The position numbers and the translations under genes were made by a program. 64,000 bases of DNA. Origin: Sphingobacterium chuzhouense. GTDB taxonomy: Bacteria > Bacteroidota > Bacteroidia > Sphingobacteriales > Sphingobacteriaceae. Below, piece after piece: positions 1-9,800 of this stretch. The stretch is from the NCBI RefSeq assembly GCF_014692525.1, contig NZ_JACNYL010000002.1, forward strand, positions 992,001 through 1,056,000. Reading direction: 5' to 3'. The notes under the pieces are model-generated. The model did not search any database and was not told where the DNA came from. It was given only the letters and a program-made list of their open reading frames with translations. How positions within the stretch are numbered: position 1 is the stretch's first letter; every line of letters begins with the position of its first letter.

Positions 1-453
1 AATGATGCAATTGCGAGTGGTAAATTCACTATCGACATGAATTCTTTGCGCACGGATGACGATGCTGTAGATGTAGCGAAAACAGGCGGAAAGACAGCTG
101 CAGATTTAGATGGACATTTGAAAAATGAGGATTTTTTCGAAGTTGAAAAATACCCTACAGCGAAGTTAGACATCACATCTGTAAGGCCTTTTGATCCTGC
201 AAAGGATAAAAGTGTACTAGCGGATGCGACAAACGTTATTAGCGGTAATCTAACCATTAAGGAAAAAACGGTGAATATCTCTTTCCCAGCTAAAGTATCC
301 ATCAATGAAAACGAAGTAACTGTACAATCGAAATTCAGCATTAATAGACAGGATTGGGGTCTTACTTACGGAACAGATGGTGATCCTAAGGATTGGATGA
401 TTTCACAAGAGGTTGACTTGGAATTTGATATCATCGCTAAAAAACAACTATAG
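1..453 (+). CDS. YceI family protein, 5' end missing
   Basis: The frame is open from base 1, so the gene starts before the window; the ATG at 37 is internal. The visible 150 residues match the lipocalin-like YceI fold: an N-terminal GKFTIDMNSL strand, the LDGHLKNEDFF segment followed by KYPTAKLDITSV, then GNLTIKEKTVNISFPAKV and the C-terminal NRQDWGLTYG motif. YceI proteins bind polyisoprenoid or other amphiphilic ligands in the periplasm and are often stress induced. The signal peptide, if any, lies outside the window. A strong hairpin terminator follows 38 bases after the stop, so this is the last gene of its transcript. The family call is secure; the ligand is unknown. Confidence 0.9.
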   Translation, partial: NDAIASGKFTIDMNSLRTDDDAVDVAKTGGKTAADLDGHLKNEDFFEVEKYPTAKLDITSVRPFDPAKDKSVLADATNVISGNLTIKEKTVNISFPAKVSINENEVTVQSKFSINRQDWGLTYGTDGDPKDWMISQEVDLEFDIIAKKQL

Positions 454-491
454 CTCTTCACTATATAAATCCAAGACAAAAATCCATCTAT

Positions 492-551
492 GTGAAAGTG
501 AACAGGCAGGCATGTGTCAGATGCCTGCCTGTTTACTTTCACATTTTTTTT
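492..551 (+). terminator. Strong intrinsic terminator after the YceI gene
   Basis: The arm at 492-513 pairs with 521-542 over 22 positions, with one G-T wobble and a 7-base loop. It is followed by A and eight T (544-551). It ends the rightward YceI transcript and separates it from the convergent lipoprotein gene that stops at 614. Confidence 0.88.
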
Positions 552-613
552 GCAGCACAATGATGGTTAAGCCTTCCATCCTATCCCCCACGATTCGCCG
601 TGCACTCTTCACT

Positions 614-1702
614 TTAAAACGGCGCAATATCAAATCCCAGTAACGAAATATCATTTTCCAGATCATAGAGATTAACGGGTTGCCCATTCATCCATAAAAC
701 GGATTTAACGGTTTGATCAGTATTCATACTTCCTAAAACAAGTGTATTACCTTGATTGACCTGAAGATCAACAGCATAAGTATGCCCACTGTTGAAATCG
801 TCCAGAGGCTGCTGTACACTGTTTTTAAAAAATCTCGGTTCATATTTACTCCCCACCTGTTCATACCCGCACGCGTAGACATCTCCCTTGTCGACCACCA
901 CCTTACCTCCTCTAATCACAGACCGGCCACTAATCAGTTTATCCGCTTTCCCATTTTTCCACAATTTGAGGCTTCTACCTTCTGTCGATAAATTATCTAC
1001 ATATCCCAAAATATAAATATCGGCACCATCAACCGCTATACTCTTGGCGTAGGTAGTAACGTCCTCGGTGGACAGCGTCACTGCTTTACCGTTCTTCCAA
1101 TATTTGGATACAATTCCTCCTTTTTTATTCTCATGACCGACTGTGTATACATCATTGCCCGATACAAAAATATCCGCAAAGGTAGTAGATTCTTTTCCAT
1201 CGGTGACCATAAAGGTGTCTCCGTTTTTCCAAACAACTCCAATCCTCTTCTCACCGTCCATAGGAATATACGATCCCGCGACATAAACATCCGTTCCACT
1301 AATGAATACAGAAGTAGCCTCTTCATGTTTGGTTTCCGGAGTACGCAATTCCGACCGTTTACCGTTCTTCCATAATAATGCTTTGGGTGGGAAATCAGAA
1401 ACAGATGGCTCCTTATTTTCGATACCGATGACATATACGTCGTCCGACGCTACTGTAATATCGGAAGGAATAAACTGCGCACCTGTAGTGATTTCTAACG
1501 GAAAAGCCTTATTATTCCTAAAATAGCTAGGCACCCCTGTATTGTCTTCCATGGAAAAAGCGATAAAATAAACATCTGCCCAGTCCACTATCTGATGTTC
1601 TTCTACTTCATCTTCTTCTTCATCGCTGCCTTTTTTACATGCTTGAAAAACAATAGCTAAACCAAGCAAACAACATACCGTAATAATAAATCTCTTATCC
1701 AT
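614..1702 (-). CDS. Lipoprotein with beta-propeller-like repeats
   Basis: Protein of 362 residues. A short hydrophobic leader ends at the lipobox FQAC (Cys22), followed by acidic residues, so it should be lipid anchored in the envelope. The rest is built from about six repeats of roughly 45-50 residues, each with a 'V.D.GDVYVAG' strand followed by 'WKNGK' (for example near residues 105, 155, 200, 245 and 290). This pattern suggests a propeller-like domain. No catalytic motif is visible and I do not recognise a named function. It lies downstream of the sugar-utilisation genes on the same strand but has its own candidate promoter element (1761-1768), so it may not belong to that operon. It could be a surface adhesin or binding protein. 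Confidence 0.75.
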   Translation of the reverse strand: MDKRFIITVCCLLGLAIVFQACKKGSDEEEDEVEEHQIVDWADVYFIAFSMEDNTGVPSYFRNNKAFPLEITTGAQFIPSDITVASDDVYVIGIENKEPSVSDFPPKALLWKNGKRSELRTPETKHEEATSVFISGTDVYVAGSYIPMDGEKRIGVVWKNGDTFMVTDGKESTTFADIFVSGNDVYTVGHENKKGGIVSKYWKNGKAVTLSTEDVTTYAKSIAVDGADIYILGYVDNLSTEGRSLKLWKNGKADKLISGRSVIRGGKVVVDKGDVYACGYEQVGSKYEPRFFKNSVQQPLDDFNSGHTYAVDLQVNQGNTLVLGSMNTDQTVKSVLWMNGQPVNLYDLENDISLLGFDIAPF

Positions 1703-1760
1703 TTTTAGCTTTTAAACCGACAGATGTATATTGCAAATAGTCGGCTTTGTGTATAATTAG

Positions 1761-1768
1761 CAAAGGTA
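1761..1768 (-). promoter_or_regulatory. Candidate -7 element (TACCTTTG)
   Basis: On the minus strand this is an exact match to the Bacteroidota -7 consensus TAnnTTTG, about 58 bases upstream of the ATG of the repeat lipoprotein at 1702. The -33 partner is poor (TTCG, 17 bases upstream), so the call rests on the -7 box alone. Confidence 0.4.
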
Positions 1769-1876
1769 TAATGTAAGTGGCTTTACGAAGAAAAACCTTC
1801 ATCTACAAAGTATCTACATCCGAATTTAATCCATTAGATGGATATCGTCGGGGTGCTGGTGCGATCAACGATGACG

Positions 1877-2764
1877 TTACTCAGCGCCTATAGGCGCCAT
1901 CTCAAGAATTTGGCTAATGTGTTTGCCGTCCCACAAATACTTTTCTCGACGTCTAATTTCCGAATATTGCAGATCCTCGGCCTCATAATCAATCACTTCT
2001 CCCTCCACAATATCTTTAATTATTAGCGTGTGATCTAAATTATGCTCGGAAGGAAATAGTATTTTCTCTTCATAATAACTTACACCTGCATCACTTACGG
2101 AACTCTTAGAAAGCATATCGACAAAATTTTGTCCGTTCCAACCGAGATAATAGTGAGTAGTTGGGATTCCACAGGCTTCACCATGGAAACCAACTCGATG
2201 AATGAATTGTATTCCTTCTAAACCCATATTGGGCAAAAGTTTGCTTTCTGTATATGTTTGACCATTCCTATATACCGGATAATGGCCTTTGCCGATTAAC
2301 TTATTATCTGGCGTCAAATACTTTACCTCACAGATATATGTATTCCCACTATATTCTGAAGGTTTCTCATAGCGTAATAACCCATGGATGAACTGGTTAT
2401 CTTTAGCGTCGACGTGACGTCCTAAAGCTAGCAATCCTAACCAAATAAATCCATTTTTTATATGGCCATTTTTTTCATATTGAACTTCGTGCCAAGGAGC
2501 CTCATATCCGCGAATAGTACGCTCATTGTAACCATTACTCGTGATGATCAGCATGGTACCATGCGTTAACGAATCTAACAGAACTCCATACGTATCGGGA
2601 TAATCTCGAACATACGCAACATCAGCGAAAACATAGGCAGTATCTCCTTTTTGTATGTTCCACAGATTGTATTGTTCAGATACTTCATAAGCTGCAGGCT
2701 TATCTTGCTGCCCATACGTCGCAAAAGACACCAACATGGAGAATAGCAGATAAAATCTCTTCAT
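1877..2764 (-). CDS. Exported protein with SH3-like segment, function unknown
   Basis: Protein of 295 residues with a signal peptide (hydrophobic core LLFSMLVSFATYGQQ, likely cut after residue 18-20). Residues about 40-115 (TAYVFADVAYVRDYPD... GTMLIIT... WHEVQYEKNGHIKNGFIWLGLL) have the look of a bacterial SH3-like domain, which often contacts cell-wall peptides. The C-terminal half contains two Cys and no recognised motif. It lies between two lipoprotein genes on the same strand but is separated from each by about 150-175 bases. The envelope location is well supported; the role is unknown. Confidence 0.7.
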   Translation of the reverse strand: MKRFYLLFSMLVSFATYGQQDKPAAYEVSEQYNLWNIQKGDTAYVFADVAYVRDYPDTYGVLLDSLTHGTMLIITSNGYNERTIRGYEAPWHEVQYEKNGHIKNGFIWLGLLALGRHVDAKDNQFIHGLLRYEKPSEYSGNTYICEVKYLTPDNKLIGKGHYPVYRNGQTYTESKLLPNMGLEGIQFIHRVGFHGEACGIPTTHYYLGWNGQNFVDMLSKSSVSDAGVSYYEEKILFPSEHNLDHTLIIKDIVEGEVIDYEAEDLQYSEIRRREKYLWDGKHISQILEMAPIGAE

Positions 2765-2911
2765 GCTTCAAAATAAATGAAAATATAGAAATAGTACAAT
2801 AGCTGAAATTCGGTAATTTTACCCCCTCCTAACAGATTCGTGGCATTCTTACAAACCAACATCAAGTGAGGTGATAAGTATAATCAGATTTATTTATCGT
2901 CAGGGAGCAAA

Positions 2912-3925
2912 TTACCGATACTTTACATTGAAAGAATTGATCTGAACGGCAGTATTATAAGTTCCAGGAACTTCCCAGCCAATATTTGAAGCCCCAATAT
3001 ATAGTTCTTCCCAACTGGTATGGATAAGATATTTTCGTTGTTGGGCAAGCGCAAAAGCTTTTTTTATCACCGGCAACACATCATAGTCAACTCGCATGGT
3101 TTTTCCGATCTCGGTTTTTCCCTGTTGCCCCATAATATCTCGCATATCAGGCATATATATAAATGCTCCTGTATTTTGTTCTTTACCGCCATCTTCAGCA
3201 GCGTACAATGGTGCAAAGTCAAACCTCTTATCGTAAAGATTTAACCCGAACCAGATATACCGACCAAAATCCGGTGACGACAAATTCCTATTCTGAACCG
3301 TGATGAACCACTGGAACTGTGCAGTATGTAAGCCGGGATCCGTAGATCCCGTCGGCATTTTATCTTCAGTTTTCAACACGTTAAAATCAACGGCCATACG
3401 TATTTCCTGTTTGTCGGAAACTTTAAGTATCTCTTGCTCGGTAAGCCCATACTCCAGTAACATGGTGGGCCAAGGCTCGTTTGCTTTACGTGGATTGCTC
3501 GCTATACCGTTTTTACCATATTCAGAGACCGTGTTTAAATCCAAAATGATAACTCCTGTTTGGGTGTTGACGTTGATGCTGTTCCCACCTTCTGTTTTGT
3601 ATTCATGGGTTGATCCTGATCCGGTATAAGTAGAACGAAGTATATCGTTGTTAATGCAATTCCACTGCGCAATGAGCCAAACAGGCGTCCCTGTGGCAAC
3701 CTCATTATAATTCAAATATCCTTGTGCCTGCCCGTTGGACTCATCTGTCGAACCTACCTTGAAGCCTCGCAGATATTTCGAATCCGTAAATAAATCTTCA
3801 TATTCTTTCTGCTCTTCTTCCGGCGGCACCACCTCTTCATCCTTATCAAAAGAGGGGTCTTGCGTTGAACAGGCGTAGCTACATAACAATAGCAATGTGT
3901 ACAAAGAAGCTTTCCAATATTTCAT
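2912..3925 (-). CDS. PUL lipoprotein, NIGWE-signature family, member A
   Basis: I take the ATG at 3925 rather than the GTG at 3958: it gives a clean lipoprotein leader ending CSYAC (Cys19) and 337 residues. The mature protein starts with an acidic linker typical of surface-exported Bacteroidota lipoproteins. Conserved blocks shared with the genes at 12555 and 16000 are 'WPTMLLEYGL', 'LHTAQFQWFITVQN', 'YIWFGLNLYDKRF', 'FIYMPDMRDIMG' and the C-terminal 'ASNIGWEVPG' (NIGWE at 314-318). It is the last gene of the susC-susD-TIG operon, 38 bases after the TIG gene, the place usually held by surface glycan-binding proteins. I know no family name for it. The fold looks all-beta. Binding of the target glycan is an inference from position; an enzyme is possible. 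Confidence 0.75.
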   Translation of the reverse strand: MKYWKASLYTLLLLCSYACSTQDPSFDKDEEVVPPEEEQKEYEDLFTDSKYLRGFKVGSTDESNGQAQGYLNYNEVATGTPVWLIAQWNCINNDILRSTYTGSGSTHEYKTEGGNSINVNTQTGVIILDLNTVSEYGKNGIASNPRKANEPWPTMLLEYGLTEQEILKVSDKQEIRMAVDFNVLKTEDKMPTGSTDPGLHTAQFQWFITVQNRNLSSPDFGRYIWFGLNLYDKRFDFAPLYAAEDGGKEQNTGAFIYMPDMRDIMGQQGKTEIGKTMRVDYDVLPVIKKAFALAQQRKYLIHTSWEELYIGASNIGWEVPGTYNTAVQINSFNVKYR

Positions 3926-3963
3926 AATTATCTCGTAAGTTTTATAAAAAATGTTCACCCTAA

Positions 3964-5142
3964 TTATTTAAGTAATAACGAGAAGTTATCGTAATCACTA
4001 TGATCTCCCAACCCCCATACACCGGCGTAACCACCTGTGTAACGTGCGGACGGATCAGAAACAGTTTTATCAAACAAAACATTTCCGGCGGTGTTGCTCA
4101 CTTTAAACTGGAATGTTCCAGGCGTATCTGAATACACCTCTATTTGATAGGTCTGCGCTCCAGGTAGTGGAGCCATTTCAGAAAAGAAGACACCCGGCCA
4201 GTTAACCCCACCATCTGCTGTTGCCAAAAACTGTATCAGGCCATCCCCGTTCATACGCAGCACGTAAAAACGATCGTTGTCTTGTGCATTGAACATAATG
4301 CCGGCAAATACGGAGCCTGCCGCCACGCGTATTCTGTAATCCATAGACAATCTAAACGTATTGCCGTCTCCGCTAATCATCTCTGCACCGTTTGCACGGT
4401 AAAAGGCGACACCGTTAGATCGGGAATTAAAACGTCCATCCTGTATCTGAAACTCACCATTGACGACAGCCCAACCCACTCCTAAATCTTCCTGTATACC
4501 GTCCCTATTAATCCAGGAACTGTTTACTCTGTTAAAATTATCACGGAAGATAATACCAACCTCAAATTTGGAAGCTTCTGATTTTGCGCCATTACTTTCG
4601 ACCACCAGATCCACTTCGCCATCCGGAAGTCCCTGTGGCAACTCTACCGTAATGTTATACTCGTCTTCCTTGATTATATTAGCTGCTACCATATCAAAGT
4701 ATACTTTATTACCTGTTTCGATAAAATTGGCTCCTTTTATCGTAATTTCCGTTCCAGCCAAGCCGTAATTTGGCGAGACTGAAAATATAACCGGTAAAGA
4801 TTTGTCTATGGTGAATGTCTGTGCCGAGGTAGCGATCTCATTTACGCCAACCCGAACTTTTAATGGGCCGGTTACAACGCCGCTATCCGGTACCATGACT
4901 TGAATTTCGTTCTCACTAAACGAGACGATCCGACCTGGAATATTGTCAGCGAATAGAACTACGTTCGTATTGATAGGCTTGAAATTCTTTCCTTTGATGG
5001 TAATAATATCTCTCACCTTGCCTTGCTCGGGAGAGATGGAAAATATTTCTATACCTCTTTTCGGTTCATTGTCGTACGTATCTTTGCATGCATGTGTCAA
5101 GATCGAAATGAGGATGATAACTGATATATGTAGTTTCTTCAT
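3964..5142 (-). CDS. IPT/TIG-domain surface lipoprotein of the PUL
   Basis: Protein of 392 residues with lipobox THAC (Cys19). Two tandem IPT/TIG immunoglobulin-like domains follow: about residues 32-112 (IFSISPEQGKVRDIITIKGKNF) and 115-195 (VIFSVSPNYGLAGTEITIKGANF). The C-terminal part, about 197-392, looks like a concanavalin/LamG-type beta sandwich (IIFRDNFNR... GWAVVNGEFQ... YAGVWGLGDHSDYDNFSLL). This is the usual design of an outer-membrane surface glycan-binding protein, with Ig-like spacers lifting a binding module off the membrane. It sits 36 bases after susD. The ligand cannot be told from sequence. Confidence 0.85.
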   Translation of the reverse strand: MKKLHISVIILISILTHACKDTYDNEPKRGIEIFSISPEQGKVRDIITIKGKNFKPINTNVVLFADNIPGRIVSFSENEIQVMVPDSGVVTGPLKVRVGVNEIATSAQTFTIDKSLPVIFSVSPNYGLAGTEITIKGANFIETGNKVYFDMVAANIIKEDEYNITVELPQGLPDGEVDLVVESNGAKSEASKFEVGIIFRDNFNRVNSSWINRDGIQEDLGVGWAVVNGEFQIQDGRFNSRSNGVAFYRANGAEMISGDGNTFRLSMDYRIRVAAGSVFAGIMFNAQDNDRFYVLRMNGDGLIQFLATADGGVNWPGVFFSEMAPLPGAQTYQIEVYSDTPGTFQFKVSNTAGNVLFDKTVSDPSARYTGGYAGVWGLGDHSDYDNFSLLLK

Positions 5143-5178
5143 TTGCTTATTTTTAATTCATCTATAAAAACCTTCCTG

Positions 5179-6855
5179 TTACCTGGATTGATATCCGGGG
5201 TTTTGTACTAAATTGTGGTTTAACAAAACATCGTTTATCGGTATGGGGAACCAAATTTTGTAAGGAGCTTTGTCCCAATTTTCCTGCATAATAGGTACGA
5301 TAACATTCCACCGGGATTTGTTTTCTCCTTTTCCGTCTGACAATCCCGCTATCGCAGATTCCATCCTGCCGAAACGTATAAGATCCGTCCGGCGCTGTGC
5401 TTCGAAGCATAATTCGCGCGAGCGTTCTTCCAGCAGTTCGGTCACAAAGTTTGATCGCCTATAACGCGAGTCCAGATAGGAAACCTGTGGAGCTGTATTC
5501 CCAATGTTTTCGCGGGCGATTCTTCTTCTAACTTCGGTAAGTCTACTTCTAGCCGCAGCTTCATCGCCCGTGAAATACGCAGCCTCCGCATTTAGTAACA
5601 GGATATCGGCGAAGCGCAGTATTGGGTAGTTTCCTTCGGAAAGTGCAACATTGATGTTTTTTATGCTTGGATCTTTGTAACGAAACTTCGTAATACAATA
5701 GTTTTCATCCTCAGGGGTAGCCGGCAGAGGCATAAAATATTTCACACCATCTATAAATTCAACTGCATTTTCCCGATCAACCAACATACCGCCTAAGTTA
5801 TGCGCTCTCCTCGGATCATTGGCATCGTATAGGTTATAGTACATCTCTGCCGTAGGACGATAATAACCGTACCCACCTCCGGTAATGTTCGTAGCACCCA
5901 CCGGTATCAAATAAAACAACCACGCACCGTAATCATTGCTTGACACTTGTGCAGACGTAGACTCTCCTGTAAAAAGACATTCTTCGTACTGGGCACTCTC
6001 CGTGGTTTCTCTAAAAAGGTAGTCGTAATGTTGCGTGAGTTTATATGCGCTGTTATCGATGATATCTTGTGATACAACTTTGCTCTTTGTGTACAAATCG
6101 GTCGAATTGACCCAGTCAAAACTGTTTAATTCAAAATTTAGATTTTTACCGACATCATTCATTTTTGAACTGGCGAGGTAATTATATGATTTTACCAAAA
6201 AACCCGCTGCAGACCATTTATTCGCTCTCCCCGGAATTGTTGCCCGATGAGGAAGCACATCATAAGCATATTGAAGGTCATCCAATACTTGCATAAATAC
6301 CTCCTGTAAACTATTTCGTGGCGCCATAGGATCTTGTACCGAAGTGGTGTAGACAGGAGCACCGCCATAGAGTATACCTGCGTAATAGTAAAAGAACCCT
6401 CGGAGAAAGCGAGCCTCGCCTTTAATCTCTTCCTTTCTGGCTTCCGTCATATCGACGCCATCGATATGATCCAACAGGTAGTTTACCCTATTGATCCCTT
6501 TGAATAGAAAACTCCAGCTGAATTTGAGAAGCTCATGCTGCTCCGTAAAAGCTGCTGTAGGAATAGCTCCAAAGAGCGGGTCAGCGAGTCCATCGCGCAT
6601 AATAGTTTCGTCCGTACCTCCATCAAGCAATGTTTGCATCCCTGAATTGAATGAAGCTCTTCCCCATTCGCCCTGAGCGACAGCCGCAACTACGGTATTG
6701 TAGCAGCCCGTAAGAGCCAGTTCGGCGTCGCTGGCCGTTTTATAGAAATTGTCTACCACAGTATTGGAGTATGGGGTTGTATCCAGAAACTTACCGCAAC
6801 CGCCAAAGAATATTGTTATAGAAAGCAAAATATAATATAAATAACTCGTTTTCAT
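5179..6855 (-). CDS. SusD/RagB family nutrient-binding lipoprotein
   Basis: Protein of 558 residues with lipobox FGGC (Cys20). It has the SusD N-terminal pattern (KFLDTTPYSNTVVDNFYKTASDAELALTGCYN), helical TPR-like segments (LRGFFYYYAGILYGGAPVY) and the C-terminal RagB part (ILRFADILLLNAEAAYFTGD; RRTDLIRFGRM; PIPINDVLLN). SusD is the surface lid that captures glycan fragments and delivers them to SusC. It begins 13 bases after the SusC stop, so the two are co-translated partners. Length and motifs are normal for the family. Confidence 0.95.
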   Translation of the reverse strand: MKTSYLYYILLSITIFFGGCGKFLDTTPYSNTVVDNFYKTASDAELALTGCYNTVVAAVAQGEWGRASFNSGMQTLLDGGTDETIMRDGLADPLFGAIPTAAFTEQHELLKFSWSFLFKGINRVNYLLDHIDGVDMTEARKEEIKGEARFLRGFFYYYAGILYGGAPVYTTSVQDPMAPRNSLQEVFMQVLDDLQYAYDVLPHRATIPGRANKWSAAGFLVKSYNYLASSKMNDVGKNLNFELNSFDWVNSTDLYTKSKVVSQDIIDNSAYKLTQHYDYLFRETTESAQYEECLFTGESTSAQVSSNDYGAWLFYLIPVGATNITGGGYGYYRPTAEMYYNLYDANDPRRAHNLGGMLVDRENAVEFIDGVKYFMPLPATPEDENYCITKFRYKDPSIKNINVALSEGNYPILRFADILLLNAEAAYFTGDEAAARSRLTEVRRRIARENIGNTAPQVSYLDSRYRRSNFVTELLEERSRELCFEAQRRTDLIRFGRMESAIAGLSDGKGENKSRWNVIVPIMQENWDKAPYKIWFPIPINDVLLNHNLVQNPGYQSR

Positions 6856-6868
6856 ATACTTAGTAAAT

Positions 6869-9800
6869 TTAGAAAGTTAGGTTTATACCAAAAATTATGG
6901 AACGTGTACGCGGATACGATATCCTGTCAAATCCGGGCAATAATGCGTTGTTCGAATCTATTTCCGGATCAAAACCAGTGTAACTCGTCCACGTATACAG
7001 GTTGTCTGCGGTCGCATATAGTTTAAGATTGGATACATTGCCCATTCCAGCACGTTTTAACAAATCGTTCGGAACCGTGTATCCCAAAGACAGGGTTTTC
7101 AACCGTAAAAACGAAGCATCCTCTACGTAATAGCTAGAGGTTTTCATAGAAGTTGTATTTTTGGTATCGAGACTGAAGGTTCCATATTCGTTCGTTGGAT
7201 TCTCTGGAGTCCATCGGTTATTCCAAAAATCTTGTGATAAATTTAACCAGGCAAGTGGAGTTCCTCCTTCCAAACGGAAACGTGATTCATTAAAAATTTG
7301 ATTTCCGTAAGACCCATTTAAAAAGATGGATAGTTCAATGCCTTTATATCGGAAGGTATTATTGATACCGCCAAAAAATTTAGGATTGCTACGGCTAATG
7401 ATCGTTTGGTCTTCCTCATCAACAATATTATCTGCGCTACCATTCAAGTTTTTAAATTTAAATGAACCGGGTTTCACATTTGTTCCTTGTACACTGACTA
7501 CGCCATCTTTTAACGTAAAGCTTCTATCGTCAAAAGGAATACTAGGATCGCTGTTGTTCTGCCAGGTAAACTCATCCAATTGATATACGCCGTCAAAAAC
7601 ATACCCGTACGCCGTTCCTATCGGATGGCCAATCATGACACGGCCAACATTGGTAATCCAACCTCCACCGATATTGACGGGGATAAAATCTACGCCACCT
7701 AAATCTCTCACCGTATTCCTATTGGTGCTTATGTTAAAGTTTGTAGACCACTCGAAGTTGCTGTTTCTAATGTTTACGGTCGACAATTGTATTTCTATGC
7801 CTTCATTGTCTATGCGCCCCATGTTTTTCCATTGTGAGGAGAAGCCTGATTGAGAAGGCACCGGCGCGGGCATGAGCATGTCGTTTGTAATTTTCCGATA
7901 GGCATCCATGGTTAGCTGTATCCGATTATTGAATATACCTAAATCAAGTCCGGCATTATACTGATCTGTAGCTTCCCATTTCAAATCCGGATTGGCCATG
8001 GTCGATGGTGAAAGCCCGAGTGTACCGTTATAATAAGTATTTTCCATATTCGCCATATACTGATGTGACGGGATACGTTCGTTGCCGGTGCGTCCATAAC
8101 TCAGCCTCAATTTTAAATCACTTAGAAAATCTACATTTTGTAGGAATTTTTCTTCGGACAGCCGCCATGCAGCTGCCGCAGAAGGGAAATAGCCATATCG
8201 ATTAGCCTTTCCGAATTTGTCCGAGCCATCTGCGCGTAGACTGACCGTAAAAAGATAACGTCCGTACAGGTCATAGTTTATTCTAGAAAGATAAGAAACG
8301 CGATTATTTACATCCCGAAATGAATATAAGCTATTCAGAACCGATCCCTTGGATATGTTGTATGGGCCGTTATTTTCATCGAGATAGTTACCGTTGTCCA
8401 CACCAAACGATTCGTAATTGTAGTGGTTTGACTCAAAGACGGCAATGGCGTCTAATTTGCTCCATCCAAAATCTTTTTTGTACGTCAGCTGGTTGGTATT
8501 GGCAATATTGTAAGCTCTACTTTCCGAAACTATTGCCCGCCCGTTATTGCCGGCTCCCCATTCCGTATTTTTACCATAGAATTCGTCGCCTTTAGAGCTG
8601 GAAAGTATACCACCCACGGAGGTATTGAACGTTAATCCTTCCATAATTTTATAATCCGCATACGCATTCATATTAGCACGGATGATAGAAGTACTTTTAA
8701 TGGCATCTTCCAACATGGATATGGGCGATACATATACTCCAGTATTGTCCCATGAGGGGACAAATACTTCTACAGGGCGTGATGTGACCAGACTCTGTAC
8801 GACACCGTTGAATGTCCCTCCTTCTCCACCACTCTGGCTGGCGCCGTTGAATTTCGAAAACGACGTATTGAAGTTTGTGCCCACTTTGAGCCTTTCCGTA
8901 GACTGGTGATCTAATTTTAGACGGGAGGTAACTCGCTGGTAATTGTTGTTGATTATAATCCCTTGATATTTTGTATACCCAACGCTTCCAGAATATTGCG
9001 TTTTTTCGTTACCTCCATCCAGCGAAAGGTTATGGTTATGCGATATGGCTGTACGTAACATCTCGTCCTGCCAGTCATGGCTAGGTAGGGCGTAGGGATC
9101 TAGAGGAGAATCAAGTTCATTGTAGGCACCGTCTCTATTCGAATCGGAATAAAACAGTGGCGAATTCGGATCGATTATCTTTCGATAATCGATGAAGTCG
9201 GAAGCCCCTAGTACATCAATTCTTTTCGAGACTACACCAAGGTTGACATTTCCATCGTAATTGATCCGGCTTCTTCCGGCTCTACCGCTCCTTGTTGTGA
9301 CCAAGATAACACCATTAGCTCCTCTGGAACCGTAGATCGCGGTGGCCGAAGCATCCTTCAATACTTCTATCGATTCGATATCCGCAGGATTAATGCTGGC
9401 CAAAGGATCTAATTGACTACCGTTACCCATTTTTGCGGAAGCTATCTCATTGGCATTGACATCCATTTGAATACCATCTATGACATACAAAGGCTGTGAA
9501 GATCCGTATACTGAAGTAGCTCCGCGGATAGATATGCGTGAATTGGCACCAAGTTCTCCCGATTGGGAAGATATCTGTACACCGGCCATCCGTCCTTGCA
9601 TGGCATTGACAAGGGAAACTGGTCGAGATTGCATGATGTCTTCGGATTTTATCCCCGTTACTGCACCAGTCAGGTCTTTCTTATTTACCGTGCCATAACC
9701 TACAACCGTGACTTCTTCCATATTTTGCACGTCTTCCATAAGTGTGACTTCGATATAGTTAAGATTTGCTGTTCTGACCGTCTGGCTGATGAACCCCGTA

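Noticed and set aside
366..560. Leftward open frame over the YceI end and terminator
   Set aside because: It reads through the terminator hairpin on the opposite strand and shows no protein-like pattern; a shadow frame.
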